Shown: piece by piece, positions 8,052 to 18,169 of the stretch
How positions within the stretch are numbered: the first letter of the stretch is position 1
Layout of the letters: each line of letters begins with the position of its first letter
Source: an uncultured Stenotrophomonas sp.
Lineage (GTDB): Bacteria; Pseudomonadota; Gammaproteobacteria; Xanthomonadales; Xanthomonadaceae
Assembly: GCF_945952405.1 (NCBI RefSeq)
Contig: NZ_CAMFIA010000001.1
Span: 62,001 to 126,000, forward strand
Reading direction: 5' to 3'
Length of the DNA: 64,000 bases
The notes under the pieces: generated by a model
The model's input: the letters and a program-made list of their open reading frames with translations, nothing else
Databases searched by the model: none
Told to the model about the DNA's origin: nothing
Made by a program: the position numbers and the translations under genes

Positions 8052-8873
8052 TCAATCATTCGCCGCAGACAGCTGCTGCCCACGCACCTGCGCGGCCCGC
8101 AGCGCCTTGTCCACAAGCGCTTCGAAACCACCGGCCTGGAAGCTCTCGATCGCAGCCTGGGTGGTACCGTTCGGCGAGGTCACCCGGCGGCGCAGTTCGG
8201 CCGGGCTCTCACCGGCTTCATCGAGCATGCGCGAGGCGCCCAGCAGGGTCTGCACCACCAGCGCACGTGCGGCCTCGGCCGGCAGGCCCTGAGCGATGCC
8301 AGCGGCCTCCATGGCTTCGGCGAGCAGGAACACATAGGCCGGGCCGCTGCCGGACACAGCGGTGACCGAGTCCATCAGCGATTCGCTGTCGATCCACACC
8401 GTGCGCCCGGCGCTGGCCAGCACCTGTTCGGCCCGTGCGTGCTGCGGCGCGTCCACCGAGGGCGTCGCGTACAGGCCGGTGACGCCGGCACCCAGCAGGG
8501 CAGGTGTGTTGGGCATCGCGCGCACCACCGGCAGGTTGCCGCCCAGCCAGCGCTCCAGCTGCGCGCTGGTGATGCCGGCGGCGATCGACACCACCAGTGG
8601 CCGCTGTGCCTGTGCCAGCGCCTGCAGCGACTGGCAGACCTCGCGCAGCACCTGCGGCTTCACCGCCAGCAGCCAGGTGCTGCCCTGCGCGGCGGCGTCG
8701 GTGGCGTTGTCGTGCACCTGCACGCCGAAATCAGCGGCCAGCGCCTGGCGCAGCTCGACCACAGGCTCGGCCACGTGGATATGCGCGGCAGGCACGCCCT
8801 GGCGGATCAGGCCGGCAATCAGGCTGCGGGCCATGTTGCCGCCGCCGATGAAAGTGATGGAATCAACGGACAT
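8052..8873 (-). CDS. proC: Pyrroline-5-carboxylate reductase
   Basis: A 273-residue enzyme that reduces 1-pyrroline-5-carboxylate to proline with NAD(P)H, the last step of proline synthesis. The N-terminus has the Rossmann loop FIGGGNMARSLI. The middle has VVRAMPNTPALLGAG. The C-terminal dimerisation domain shows the family signature region DSVTAVSGSGPAYVF and RRRVTSPNGTT. Start ATG 8873 has AAGGAG six bases upstream. It is 17 bases downstream of yggS, a pairing found in many proteobacteria, often beside pilT as here. Confidence 0.96.
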   Translation of the reverse strand: MSVDSITFIGGGNMARSLIAGLIRQGVPAAHIHVAEPVVELRQALAADFGVQVHDNATDAAAQGSTWLLAVKPQVLREVCQSLQALAQAQRPLVVSIAAGITSAQLERWLGGNLPVVRAMPNTPALLGAGVTGLYATPSVDAPQHARAEQVLASAGRTVWIDSESLMDSVTAVSGSGPAYVFLLAEAMEAAGIAQGLPAEAARALVVQTLLGASRMLDEAGESPAELRRRVTSPNGTTQAAIESFQAGGFEALVDKALRAAQVRGQQLSAAND

Positions 8874-8890
8874 GGAGGTCTCCTTGGGGG

Positions 8891-9568
8891 TCAGGCCGGG
8901 CGCGGGCGGGCGCCGAACAGGGCGGTGCCGATGCGCACCAGGGTCGCACCCTCGGCAATGGCTTCGGCGTAGTCGCTGCTCATGCCCATCGACAGGGTAT
9001 CGACCTGCGCGTAGCGGGCCGCCAGCGACTGGAAAAGTGTGCGCATGCGCACGAAGGCGTCGCGGCGTCGCTCGGCCTCCGGCCAGGGCGCGGGAATCGC
9101 CATCAGGCCACGCAGGCGCAGGGTCGGTTCGGCGGCGATCGCCGCGGCCAGCGCCTCCACCTGCTCCGGTGCGCAGCCGTGCTTGCTGGATTCGTCGTCG
9201 ATGTTGACCTGGATCAGCAGGTTCAGCGGGCCACGCGTGGCCGGGCGATGGCGTGCCAGCGCGGACACCAGCTTGAGCCGGTCCACGCTCTGCACCCAGT
9301 CGAAATGGGCGGCCACGGCATCGGCCTTGTTCGACTGCAGGTGGCCGATCAGGTGCCATTCCAGGTCCAGGTGCTGTAGCGCCTGCATCTTGGCCAGTGC
9401 TTCCTGCACGTAGTTCTCGCCGAACGCGTGCTGGCCCTGTGCGGCGAGGGTGGCCACGGCCTCGGCCGGCTGGGTCTTGGAGACCGCCAGCAGGCGTGGA
9501 TCGGGCCTGCCAGCGGCCTCGGCGGCGGCATGCAGGTTGCTCAGGATCTGGGGCAGGGGAGTGGCCAC
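8891..9568 (-). CDS. yggS: YggS/PLPBP family pyridoxal-phosphate homeostasis protein
   Basis: A 225-residue single-domain PLP-binding TIM-barrel protein. The PLP lysine lies in LLAVSKTQP (about residue 31), and the phosphate-contacting region near the C-terminus reads LSMGMSSDYAEAIAEGATLVRIGTALFG, conserved in the family. Members keep free PLP levels balanced and have no known catalytic turnover. It is transcribed ahead of proC and divergently from pilT across about 87 bp. Confidence 0.95.
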   Translation of the reverse strand: MATPLPQILSNLHAAAEAAGRPDPRLLAVSKTQPAEAVATLAAQGQHAFGENYVQEALAKMQALQHLDLEWHLIGHLQSNKADAVAAHFDWVQSVDRLKLVSALARHRPATRGPLNLLIQVNIDDESSKHGCAPEQVEALAAAIAAEPTLRLRGLMAIPAPWPEAERRRDAFVRMRTLFQSLAARYAQVDTLSMGMSSDYAEAIAEGATLVRIGTALFGARPRPA

Positions 9569-9655
9569 GTAACGCGTTCCGTTGAATCAGGAGGCTATAC
9601 TGCCGCCCGGGGAAAGATCCTTCCAGTCGAAGCCGTTATTGGGGAGTAGCCGCTC

Positions 9656-10693
9656 ATGGATATCGCCGAACTGCTGGCGTTTTCCGTAAAGAACAAAGCG
9701 TCCGACCTGCACCTGTCCGCAGGCCTGCCGCCGATGATCCGTGTGGACGGCGATGTTCGCCGGATCAACATTCCAGCCCTGGACCACAAGCAGGTCCATG
9801 CGCTGGTCTACGACATCATGTCCGACAAGCAGCGCCGCGACTACGAGGAATTCCTCGAAGTGGACTTCTCGTTCGAGATCCCGTCGCTGGCGCGCTTCCG
9901 TGTCAATGCGTTCAACCAGAACCGCGGCGCCGGTGCGGTGTTCCGTACCATTCCGTCCGAGGTGCTGACCCTGGAAGACCTGGCCTGCCCGCCGCTGTTC
10001 CGCGAGGTGATCCAGCAGCCGCAGGGCCTGATCCTGGTGACCGGCCCGACCGGCTCGGGCAAGTCGACCACGCTGGCGGCGATGATCGACTACATCAACA
10101 AGAACGAATACGGCCATATCCTCACCGTCGAGGATCCGATCGAATTCGTGCACACCTCGCAGAAGTGCCTGATCAACCAGCGCGAAGTGCACCGCGATAC
10201 GCATGGCTTCAACGAAGCGCTGCGCTCGGCACTGCGTGAGGACCCGGACATCATCCTGGTCGGCGAACTGCGTGACCTGGAAACCATCCGCCTGGCGCTG
10301 ACCGCCGCGGAAACCGGCCACCTGGTGTTCGGCACCCTGCACACCAGCTCGGCGGCCAAGACCATCGACCGAATCATCGACGTGTTCCCGGCCGGCGAGA
10401 AGCCGATGGTGCGCTCGATGCTGTCCGAATCGCTGCGTGCGGTGATCTCGCAGGCGCTGCTGAAAAAGGTCGGCGGTGGTCGTACCGCCGCGTGGGAAAT
10501 CATGGTCGGCACCCCGGCCATCCGCAACCTGATCCGCGAGGACAAGGTGGCGCAGATGTATTCGGCGATCCAGACCGGCCAGCAGTACGGCATGATGACC
10601 CTGGACCAGCACCTGCAGGACCTGGTCAAGCGCAGCCTGATCACCCGCAACCAGGCCCGCGAGTACGCCAAGGACAAGCGCCTGTTCGAGTAA
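9656..10693 (+). CDS. pilT: Type IV pilus retraction ATPase PilT
   Basis: A 345-residue secretion-type ATPase that powers pilus depolymerisation and twitching. The N-terminal PAS-like domain (MDIAELLAFSVKNKASDLHLS) precedes the RecA-like core with Walker A GPTGSGKST, the Asp box (EDPIEF), Walker B (IILVGELRD) and the His box (GHLVFGTLHTSSA). The AIRNLIRE motif, required for retraction in other species, is present near residue 290. The Shine-Dalgarno GGGGAG lies eight bases before ATG 9656. pilU follows, as in Pseudomonas and Xanthomonas. Confidence 0.98.
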   Translation: MDIAELLAFSVKNKASDLHLSAGLPPMIRVDGDVRRINIPALDHKQVHALVYDIMSDKQRRDYEEFLEVDFSFEIPSLARFRVNAFNQNRGAGAVFRTIPSEVLTLEDLACPPLFREVIQQPQGLILVTGPTGSGKSTTLAAMIDYINKNEYGHILTVEDPIEFVHTSQKCLINQREVHRDTHGFNEALRSALREDPDIILVGELRDLETIRLALTAAETGHLVFGTLHTSSAAKTIDRIIDVFPAGEKPMVRSMLSESLRAVISQALLKKVGGGRTAAWEIMVGTPAIRNLIREDKVAQMYSAIQTGQQYGMMTLDQHLQDLVKRSLITRNQAREYAKDKRLFE

Positions 10694-10792
10694 GGCGGGC
10701 AGTGGCGGGACGGCGCGCGCCAAGGCGCGGCCGTTCCCGTGTTGTTTCCCACACCGACCGTTTCCTGGTACCTGCCCCATTGGGAGCCCGCC

Positions 10793-11935
10793 GTGAACAC
10801 CACCGCGACCACCATCGATTTCACGTCCTACCTCAAGCTGATGGCGCACCAGCGCGCCTCGGACCTGTTCATCACCGCGGGCATGCCGCCGGCGATGAAA
10901 GTGAACGGCAAGATCTCGCCGATCACGCAGACGCCGTTGACCCCGCAGCAGAGCCGCGACCTGGTCCTCAACGTGATGACCCCCGCGCAGCGCGAGGAAT
11001 TCGAAAAGACCCATGAGTGCAACTTCGCCATCGGCCTGTCCGGTGTCGGCCGCTTCCGTGTCAGCTGCTTCTACCAGCGCAACCAGGTCGGCATGGTGCT
11101 GCGTCGCATCGAGACGCGCATTCCGACCGTGGAAGAGCTGAGCCTGCCGCCGATCATCAAGACGCTGGCGATGACCAAGCGCGGCATCATCCTGTTCGTC
11201 GGTGCCACCGGTACCGGCAAGTCGACCTCGCTGGCGGCGATGATCGGCTACCGCAACCAGAATTCGACCGGCCACATCATCACCATCGAAGACCCGATCG
11301 AATTCGTGCACAAGCACGAGGGCTGCATCATCACCCAGCGCGAAGTCGGCATCGATACCGACAGCTGGGAGGCTGCGCTGAAGAACACCCTGCGCCAGGC
11401 GCCGGACGTGATCATGATCGGCGAGGTGCGTACCCGCGAGGGCATGGACCACGCCATCGCGTTCGCCGAAACCGGCCACCTGGTGCTGTGCACCCTGCAT
11501 GCCAACAACGCCAACCAGGCGATGGACCGCATCGTCAATTTCTTCCCGGAAGACCGCCGCAACCAGCTGCTGATGGACCTGTCGCTGAACCTCAAGGGGG
11601 TGGTCGCGCAGCAGCTGGTGCCGTCGCCCGATGGGCGCTCGCGCAAGGTGGCGATGGAGATCCTGCTGGGCACGCCGCTGGTGCAGGACTACATCCGCGA
11701 CGGCGAGATCCACAAGCTGAAGGAAGTGATGAAGGACTCGGTCCAGCTGGGCATGAAGACCTTCGACCAGAGCCTGTTCGAGCTGTACCAGGCGGGCGAG
11801 ATCAGCTACGAGGACGCGCTGCGCTACGCCGATTCGCAGAACGAAGTGCGCCTGCGCATCAAGCTCAGCCAGGGCGGCGATGCGCGCACGCTGTCGCAGG
11901 GGCTGGATGGCGTGGAGATCTCCGAGATCCGTTGA
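10793..11935 (+). CDS. pilU: PilT-dependent retraction ATPase PilU
   Basis: A 380-residue PilT paralogue that assists retraction when PilT is active. It has Walker A GATGTGKST, Asp box EDPIEF, Walker B VIMIGEVRT and His box GHLVLCTLHANNA. I chose GTG 10793 because GGGAG lies six bases upstream and this gives the usual N-terminus (VNTTATTIDFTSYLKLMA). A longer frame from GTG 10739 adds 18 residues without a site. The C-terminal extension beyond the ATPase core is typical of PilU. It lies 99 bp after pilT and is probably co-transcribed. Confidence 0.96.
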   Translation: MNTTATTIDFTSYLKLMAHQRASDLFITAGMPPAMKVNGKISPITQTPLTPQQSRDLVLNVMTPAQREEFEKTHECNFAIGLSGVGRFRVSCFYQRNQVGMVLRRIETRIPTVEELSLPPIIKTLAMTKRGIILFVGATGTGKSTSLAAMIGYRNQNSTGHIITIEDPIEFVHKHEGCIITQREVGIDTDSWEAALKNTLRQAPDVIMIGEVRTREGMDHAIAFAETGHLVLCTLHANNANQAMDRIVNFFPEDRRNQLLMDLSLNLKGVVAQQLVPSPDGRSRKVAMEILLGTPLVQDYIRDGEIHKLKEVMKDSVQLGMKTFDQSLFELYQAGEISYEDALRYADSQNEVRLRIKLSQGGDARTLSQGLDGVEISEIR

Positions 11936-12010
11936 TCGCTGCCGTGGTCGAGGCGGGGGCCGCCGTTCCGGTTCGGGGCGGAGGCCTGGATTGATGAATT
12001 CCAGTCATGA

Positions 12011-13069
<1,059 letters not shown>

Positions 13070-13090
13070 CCGGATGGGGGTGGCCCCGGT

Positions 13091-13115
13091 GGGTGCGGAC
13101 CGTTGGTCCGCACTC
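13091..13115. repeat. REP palindrome, GTGCGGACC subfamily
   Basis: The stem GTGCGGACC (13093-13101), loop GTT and GGTCCGCAC (13105-13113) lie between the convergent aldo/keto reductase and LysR genes. Compared with the GTGCCGACC form elsewhere in the window, both arms carry a compensating C-to-G change that keeps pairing. Confidence 0.8.
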
Positions 13116-13128
13116 ATTACCCCCCCAC

Positions 13129-14028
13129 TCAACCCAGCATCGGCCCGCGCAGCGCCTCAAGCACCGTGCGCATCGCCACGGTGACGTGGCGGCGCGACGG
13201 GTAGTACGCGTAGTAGCCGTCGAAGTGCGGGCACCAGTCATCCAGCGCCGACTGCAGGCGGCCATCGTCCAGCATCGGCTGCACCTGGTCTTCCGGCAAC
13301 CAGGCCAGTCCACTGCCGGCCAGCGCGGCCGCACGGGTCATGCCCATGGTGTTGAACGTCCATTGCCCGCTCACGCGCACGCTCAGTTCGTTGCCGTCCT
13401 GGCCGAAGTCCCACGGCATCAGCCCGCCATGCGTAGGCAGGCGCAGGGTGATGCAGTTGTGATGGGCCAGGTCGTGCGGATGCCGTGGCATCACGTGCTG
13501 GCGGAAGTAGCCGGGGGCCGCGACCACGCGCATGCGCAGCGGTGGGCTGATCGGCACCGCGATCATGTCGCGCGCCAGCCGTTCGCCAAGGCGGATGCCG
13601 ATGTCGTAGCGCTCGGCAACGATGTCGGCCAGGCCATAGTCGGTGGTCAGTTCCACCTTCAGTTCCGGGTAGCGCTGCAGCAGCGGCGCCAGGCGCGGCC
13701 AGGCCAGGTACTCGGCGGCATGGCCGGTGGCGTTGATGCGGATGGTTCCGGCCGGGCGTTCGCGGTACTCGGCCAGCGCGGCCAGCTCGTCCTCGATGTC
13801 GGCCAGGCGCGGAGCGAGGGTCTGCAACAGGCGGGCGCCGGCCTCGGTGGTGGACACGCTGCGGGTGGTGCGGGTCAGCAGGCGCACCCCCAGACGTTCC
13901 TCCAGGCCGCGCATGGCATGGCTGAGCGCCGACTGCGAGACACCCAGCTGGGCCGCGGCGCGGGTGAAGCTGCCCTCGCGGGCGACGTGGACGAAGGCCT
14001 GCAGGTCGTTGAGGTTTTCGCGGGGCAT
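13129..14028 (-). CDS. LysR-family transcriptional regulator
   Basis: A 299-residue regulator with a typical N-terminal winged helix (LNDLQAFVHVAREGSFTRAA, QSALSHAMRGLEERLGVRLL) and a C-terminal effector domain containing YDIGIRLGERLARDMIAVPI. This pattern is common in the CrgA/AaeR-like subgroup. The start at ATG 14028 gives the standard N-terminus; a longer frame to 14211 would overlap the divergent DUF4287 gene and is not credible. Its target is unknown. The nearest divergent gene is DUF4287, and a distant oxidoreductase target is equally possible. Confidence 0.9.
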   Translation of the reverse strand: MPRENLNDLQAFVHVAREGSFTRAAAQLGVSQSALSHAMRGLEERLGVRLLTRTTRSVSTTEAGARLLQTLAPRLADIEDELAALAEYRERPAGTIRINATGHAAEYLAWPRLAPLLQRYPELKVELTTDYGLADIVAERYDIGIRLGERLARDMIAVPISPPLRMRVVAAPGYFRQHVMPRHPHDLAHHNCITLRLPTHGGLMPWDFGQDGNELSVRVSGQWTFNTMGMTRAAALAGSGLAWLPEDQVQPMLDDGRLQSALDDWCPHFDGYYAYYPSRRHVTVAMRTVLEALRGPMLG

Positions 14029-14164
14029 GTGTAGATCATACGGCCCACCGCCGGCTGCCGATCCGCGCCGCACGTGCACGGTGGCCAAGGCACGCTCGAG
14101 GGGGCTGTCGATTTCCGGCACTCCGGTTCGTCGTACCGGTACATCCAACGCAAGGAGCTGGCGC

Positions 14165-14374
14165 ATGAGCACTGAAAAGCCGAAGGGCCCGGCCTCGTAT
14201 TTCCCCTCCATCGAGAAGACCTACGGGCAACCGGTGGCGCACTGGTTCGGCCTGCTGGCAGCAAGGCAGGGGCGCAAGCACATGGAGCTGGTCAGCTTCC
14301 TGAAGAGCGAACATGGGCTCGGTCACGGCCACGCCAATGCACTGGTAGCCCACCATCTGGCCGGCAAGGGCTGA
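14165..14374 (+). CDS. DUF4287 small protein
   Basis: A 69-residue protein beginning MSTEKPKGPASYFPSIE. It has the DUF4287 core: the YFPSIEKTYG segment followed by GLGHGHANALVAHHLAG. Such proteins occur alone or fused to DUF5655 and have no known function; the compact basic fold suggests nucleic-acid or protein binding. Start ATG 14165 is supported by AAGGAG seven bases upstream. It is divergent from the LysR gene and followed by a strong hairpin at 14396-14422. Confidence 0.85.
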   Translation: MSTEKPKGPASYFPSIEKTYGQPVAHWFGLLAARQGRKHMELVSFLKSEHGLGHGHANALVAHHLAGKG

Positions 14375-14395
14375 ACGGGAAACGCGGCGCTGAAC

Positions 14396-14422
14396 GGCGG
14401 TGTGGCGCCGCGCCACACCGCC
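14396..14422. terminator. GC-rich hairpin after DUF4287
   Basis: GGCGGTGTGGCGC (14396-14408) and GCGCCACACCGCC (14410-14422) are fully complementary, so the inner pairs must open to give a loop. There is no following T-run, so termination would be imperfect. It sits 46 bases before the GNAT start and may insulate the two genes. Confidence 0.5.
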
Positions 14423-14467
14423 GCCCGGCTCGGGCACACTGGGCCTCCCCCGAGGCAGGACGCCCGC

Positions 14468-14917
14468 ATGCAGGTCACGCTGGAAGCGATCACCGTCGAC
14501 AACTACGAAGCCGTGTGCGATCTCGAGGTCAGCGAGGCGCAGCAGGATTTTGTCGCGGGCAACACCTGGTCGCTGGTGCAGGCGGCGTTCCATCCCGGCT
14601 ACCAGACCCGTGCCATCCGCGCCGACGGCGAGCTGGTCGGGTTCTTCATGTGGGTGCCGGAGACACCGCAGCGCATCTCGATCTGGCGCTTCATGGTCGA
14701 TCAGCGCTGGCAGGGACGGGGCATCGGGCGCCGCGCGCTGGAGCTGGCGCTGGCGCAGATCCAGGCAACGCCGGGGCTGACGGCGATCGAAATCTGCTAC
14801 GACCCGCGCAATCCGGTCGCCGGGGGCTTCTACGGCAGTTTCGGGTTCGTCGAAACCGGAATGGATGAAGACGGCGAGGACATGCTGGCGGTGCGGGCGG
14901 TCGCCGCGCCGGAATAA
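14468..14917 (+). CDS. GNAT N-acetyltransferase, diamine/spermidine type
   Basis: A 149-residue GNAT-fold protein. The acetyl-CoA loop appears as QRWQGRGIGRRALELAL (the Q/R-x-x-G-x-G/A motif), and the C-terminal strand carries YDPRNPVAGGFYGSFGFVETG. The combination of FMVDQRWQGRGIG and N-P-x-A-x-x-F-Y-x-x-x-G-F resembles the BltD/PaiA group that acetylates spermidine and other polyamines. The substrate is inferred. ATG 14468 has AGGA seven bases upstream. It stands between the DUF4287 and YitT genes, with no obvious operon. Confidence 0.85.
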   Translation: MQVTLEAITVDNYEAVCDLEVSEAQQDFVAGNTWSLVQAAFHPGYQTRAIRADGELVGFFMWVPETPQRISIWRFMVDQRWQGRGIGRRALELALAQIQATPGLTAIEICYDPRNPVAGGFYGSFGFVETGMDEDGEDMLAVRAVAAPE

Positions 14918-15010
14918 CCTGAATGGGCAAGGGTGGCTGAACGATTTCATCTGCAACTGTCATGCAGATCGTGTCTAATACCGCTCCCCACCTGCTGTTC
15001 CCCCACCCGC

Positions 15011-15718
15011 ATGTCCCTCCCTTCCCATGGCCCCGCGCCGTGCGACGACGCTGACGGCCACCTGGTCACCGCCGGTCCGTTGACCCCGCCGCCGGACAGT
15101 GCCGGCACCACCGCCGACGAAAAAGCACTGCGCCACTCGGTCGCCGAGGACGTGCAGGGCATGGTGCTGGCCACGATGGTGGCCTCGCTGGGCCTGGCCA
15201 TCTTCGCCAAGGGCGGCTTGATGATCGGTGGCATGGCCGGCATGGCCTTCCTGCTGCACTACTCGATGGGCTGGAACTTCGGCCTGGTGTTCGTGCTGGT
15301 CAACCTGCCGTTCTACTGGGTGGCGTTGCGCCGCATGGGCTGGGAATTCACCCTCAAGACCTTCGCCGCGGTCACCGCCAGTGGCGTGCTGACCGACCTG
15401 CTGCCGCGCTGGATCGACTTCTCGCACATCCATCCGCTGTACTCGGCGATCGTCGGTGGCGCGCTGTCCGGCCTCGGCATCCTGTTCTTCATCCGCCACC
15501 GCGCCAGCCTGGGCGGCATCGGCATCCTGGCGGTGTACCTGCAGCGCACCCGTGGCTGGAGTGCGGGCAAGGTGCAGATGTCCTATGACGCCTGCCTGAT
15601 GGTGGCCGCGTTCTTCGTGTTGTCGCCATCGAAGGTGCTGTACTCGGCGATCGGTGCGGTGGTGCTCAGCCTGGTGCTGATGTTCAACCACCGCCCGGGC
15701 CGCTACATGGGCGTGTGA
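15011..15718 (+). CDS. YitT family membrane protein
   Basis: A 235-residue inner-membrane protein of the YitT (DUF161) family with a polar N-terminal tail of about 45 residues and six hydrophobic spans. GGLMIGGMAGMAFLLHY and SLGGIGILAVYLQ are the glycine-rich repeats typical of the family. The function is unknown; transport is often assumed. The ATG at 15011 is chosen because the upstream part of the frame is not membrane-like. Its stop is followed after 10 bases by a REP hairpin shared with the convergent tag gene. Confidence 0.85.
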   Translation: MSLPSHGPAPCDDADGHLVTAGPLTPPPDSAGTTADEKALRHSVAEDVQGMVLATMVASLGLAIFAKGGLMIGGMAGMAFLLHYSMGWNFGLVFVLVNLPFYWVALRRMGWEFTLKTFAAVTASGVLTDLLPRWIDFSHIHPLYSAIVGGALSGLGILFFIRHRASLGGIGILAVYLQRTRGWSAGKVQMSYDACLMVAAFFVLSPSKVLYSAIGAVVLSLVLMFNHRPGRYMGV

Positions 15719-15728
15719 CCCTTCCACG

Positions 15729-15755
15729 GTAATGCCGGCCGCTGGCCGGCATTAC
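15729..15755. repeat. SMAG/REP palindrome that contains the tag stop codon
   Basis: GTAATGCCGGCC (15729-15740), GCT, GGCCGGCATTAC (15744-15755) form a perfect 12-bp stem. It lies between the convergent YitT and tag genes. On the minus strand the foot reads GTAA, and its TAA (15754-15752) is the stop codon of tag. Confidence 0.85.
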
Positions 15756-16294
15756 CGCGAGGCGCGCAGCCACGGCGGCGACAGCTTCAGCAGCCGCGCG
15801 TGCACCGGGCAGTCTTCGGCATGCGCACCCGGCAGGTAGCCCAGGCTCATCAGGAACTCACCGGTGATCTCGCCGCCGGTGAAGCGGAACGTCTTCTTGA
15901 ACAGCTTCACCCAGTCGGCCTTGCTGCGCGGGTGATGCGCATCCAGCCAGCCTGCGAAACTGCCATGGCTGGCCCGCAGCTGCTGGATCACCTGTGCGTT
16001 GTGGATCGCCGCCAGCACCTTCAGGCGGTTGCGGATGATACCCGCGTCCGACAGCAACCGTTCGATGTCCTGCTCGGCGTAGGCCGCCACGCGGTCCACG
16101 TCGAAGCCGTCGTAGGCGGCACGGAAGCCCTCGCGCTTCTTCAGGATGGTCTCCCAGCTCAGCCCGGCCTGGTTGATCTCCAGCACCAGCCGCTCGAACA
16201 GCTCGCGCTCGTCGCGCTGCGGGAAGCCGTACTCGTTGGCGTGGTAGTGGTCGTGCACCGGATGGCCCGGGGCGATGAGGCAGTAACCGCTCAT
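15752..16294 (-). CDS. tag: DNA-3-methyladenine glycosylase I
   Basis: A 180-residue base-excision repair enzyme that removes 3-methyladenine from DNA. The zinc-snap ligands of Tag are all present: Cys5, His18 (YHANEYG), His158 and Cys162 (HAEDC). Glu39 in LEINQAGLSW corresponds to the base-recognition glutamate. The fold is the helix-hairpin-helix superfamily without the usual catalytic Asp, as known for Tag. Its ATG overlaps the TGA of the upstream DUF4153 gene (ATGA), so they are translationally coupled. The last codon runs into a REP palindrome that supplies the TAA. Confidence 0.96.
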   Translation of the reverse strand: MSGYCLIAPGHPVHDHYHANEYGFPQRDERELFERLVLEINQAGLSWETILKKREGFRAAYDGFDVDRVAAYAEQDIERLLSDAGIIRNRLKVLAAIHNAQVIQQLRASHGSFAGWLDAHHPRSKADWVKLFKKTFRFTGGEITGEFLMSLGYLPGAHAEDCPVHARLLKLSPPWLRASR

Positions 16295-18078
16295 GGGGAA
16301 GGCTCGTTGGATTCGGGTTCGGGATCGATGGCCAGCGCAGGGCGACCGCCGATGGACAGCATCGGCCAGCGCGGCGCAACGAGGGTGATCTCGCCATCAC
16401 GCAGCGCCTGGTTGATCGCCGCGGCCTGGCCGCTGGCGGCACCGAACAGCGAGCCGGCCCGGTGCCAGTGGGTGTCGCTGCCGCGCGCATACAGCACGCA
16501 GTCCGGCCCACGATGGCTGTACAGCTCGCACAGCAGCACTTCGGCACTGCCGTCTGCATCCAGGTCGCGATGCACGATCAGGCAGTTCCGCTCGCTCTCG
16601 GCGCAGGACTCGCCGTTGATGGTGCGGGTTGCCAGCGCCTGCCACCAGTCGGCCGGCGGTGAGCGGGATCCCTTGGCCAGCTTCAGCGCGCGCTGCAGGG
16701 CGGCGACATCCTGCGGCCCCTTGTCCAGGCGGGTGGCGGCATCCCAGCGCGAGGTCCGCGCCAGGGCGTCAGCAATCTGCTGCGGTGCGTTGGCGTCAGC
16801 GCGGATCGCCGGGTCGTCCTGCAGCACGCGCAGCGCCTGCACGCCGCGGCGACCGAGGTCGAAGCGCAGCACGTTGACGTCGCTGGGGGTGATCGCGGCC
16901 GGATCGGCGCGCAGGCGCGCCAGCTGGCTCGACAGGGTCAGCCGCACCGGGTCCAGCAGCGGCGAGTTGCCCAGCAGCGCCAGCGCCAGCACGGCCCAGC
17001 ACAACCCGCGGTTGACCGGCTCCAGCATCTGCAGCCAGCGGCCCTGCCGGCGCAGTACCGCCAGCGCGTAGCCCACGGCATAGCCGGCCACGGCCAGCGC
17101 GATCAGCACCGCCCAGACGCGTTCCACGGTCCAGCCGTACTGCGCCACGCGCAGGCCCAGCGCATACAGCGCCAGCCCGGCGTAGACCGGCAGCGCCAGC
17201 AGGCTCGCTTCAACCAGCCGACGCAGCAGCACGGGGTAGGGCGGGGTGTCATCACCCTGCTGGTAGACCGCGTTGGTGAACGACACCAGCAGCAGCGACA
17301 GCACCAGCAGCAGGCTGGCGGCGGAACGGGTCTTCCACAACGGCTCCAGCCCGGTGAGCGGCAGGCTCAGCACGAACAGCACCGCGATGAACGAGAGCAG
17401 CGGCAGCAGCCCGCGGCAGATCGCGAACAGCACCTGGCGGGTGATCTGGATCGCACGATGCTGGGTGCGCCCGATCAGCACGCCGAACCCGGCCAGGCTG
17501 CCGGTGGCCAGGGCGATGAACGCATCCTGGCGGAACAGGTCGCGGAAGAAGGTGACGTCCAGCAGCTGGAACAGGGCCGCCCACAGCCACAGCAGCAGCC
17601 AGGTCAGGCCGGTGAACAGCGCGGCCAGGGCCAGCGTCAGTCCGTTCTGCCAGGCGCGCTCGAACAATGCCGGGTAGCTGGCGCGCCAATGCCCGTGCTG
17701 CAGCTGGAACTGCCACCAGGGCAGGGCCACGAACACTGCCACGGCGATGCCCACGGTCAGCGGGAACTGCAACGCGCCGGACGCCAGCGCGGTTTCACCC
17801 TCGAGGTTCCAGCCGATCCAGGCGGCCAGCAGCAGGACTACGGCGGATCCGAGCGCGGCCTGCAGCCACAGGCGGCGCTGGCGCAGCTCGACCAGGCTCA
17901 GCGCCACCGCGCTGGGAATGGCCAGCACCCAGGCGTACCAGCAGTAGCGCCAGCCGATATCGCGGAACGGCCAGGCATCGGACAGTTCCTGCGCGGCATA
18001 CAGCATCAGGCCCTGCAGCAGGGCGATCAGGACGATGGCGCTGCGTGCCGGCAGGCTCAGGGGCGATGTAGACGGCAT
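16291..18078 (-). CDS. DUF4153 polytopic membrane protein
   Basis: A 595-residue protein. About two thirds is a bundle of roughly 11-12 transmembrane helices typical of DUF4153. A soluble C-terminal domain of about 190 residues follows, containing an EF-like acidic stretch (HRDLDADGSAEVLL). The function is not established. Start ATG 18078 (MPSTSPLSLPARS) has GAAGG eight bases upstream and removes an unlikely Arg-rich extension to 18171. It is divergent from algH and coupled by ATGA to tag downstream. Confidence 0.85.
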   Translation of the reverse strand: MPSTSPLSLPARSAIVLIALLQGLMLYAAQELSDAWPFRDIGWRYCWYAWVLAIPSAVALSLVELRQRRLWLQAALGSAVVLLLAAWIGWNLEGETALASGALQFPLTVGIAVAVFVALPWWQFQLQHGHWRASYPALFERAWQNGLTLALAALFTGLTWLLLWLWAALFQLLDVTFFRDLFRQDAFIALATGSLAGFGVLIGRTQHRAIQITRQVLFAICRGLLPLLSFIAVLFVLSLPLTGLEPLWKTRSAASLLLVLSLLLVSFTNAVYQQGDDTPPYPVLLRRLVEASLLALPVYAGLALYALGLRVAQYGWTVERVWAVLIALAVAGYAVGYALAVLRRQGRWLQMLEPVNRGLCWAVLALALLGNSPLLDPVRLTLSSQLARLRADPAAITPSDVNVLRFDLGRRGVQALRVLQDDPAIRADANAPQQIADALARTSRWDAATRLDKGPQDVAALQRALKLAKGSRSPPADWWQALATRTINGESCAESERNCLIVHRDLDADGSAEVLLCELYSHRGPDCVLYARGSDTHWHRAGSLFGAASGQAAAINQALRDGEITLVAPRWPMLSIGGRPALAIDPEPESNEPSP

Positions 18079-18169
18079 CGGCGACCTTCCATGGCAAAGC
18101 ACCATCCTAGCCGATCGTCGTTCGGCACCATCGCGCGACCATCCTGCCCCCAGCAGGTAGAATGGGGCC

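Noticed and set aside
9583..9601. TTGAAT...TATACT promoter for pilT
   Set aside because: The boxes are only 7-8 bases apart. TATACT (9596-9601) may be a -10, but no -35 is at proper distance.
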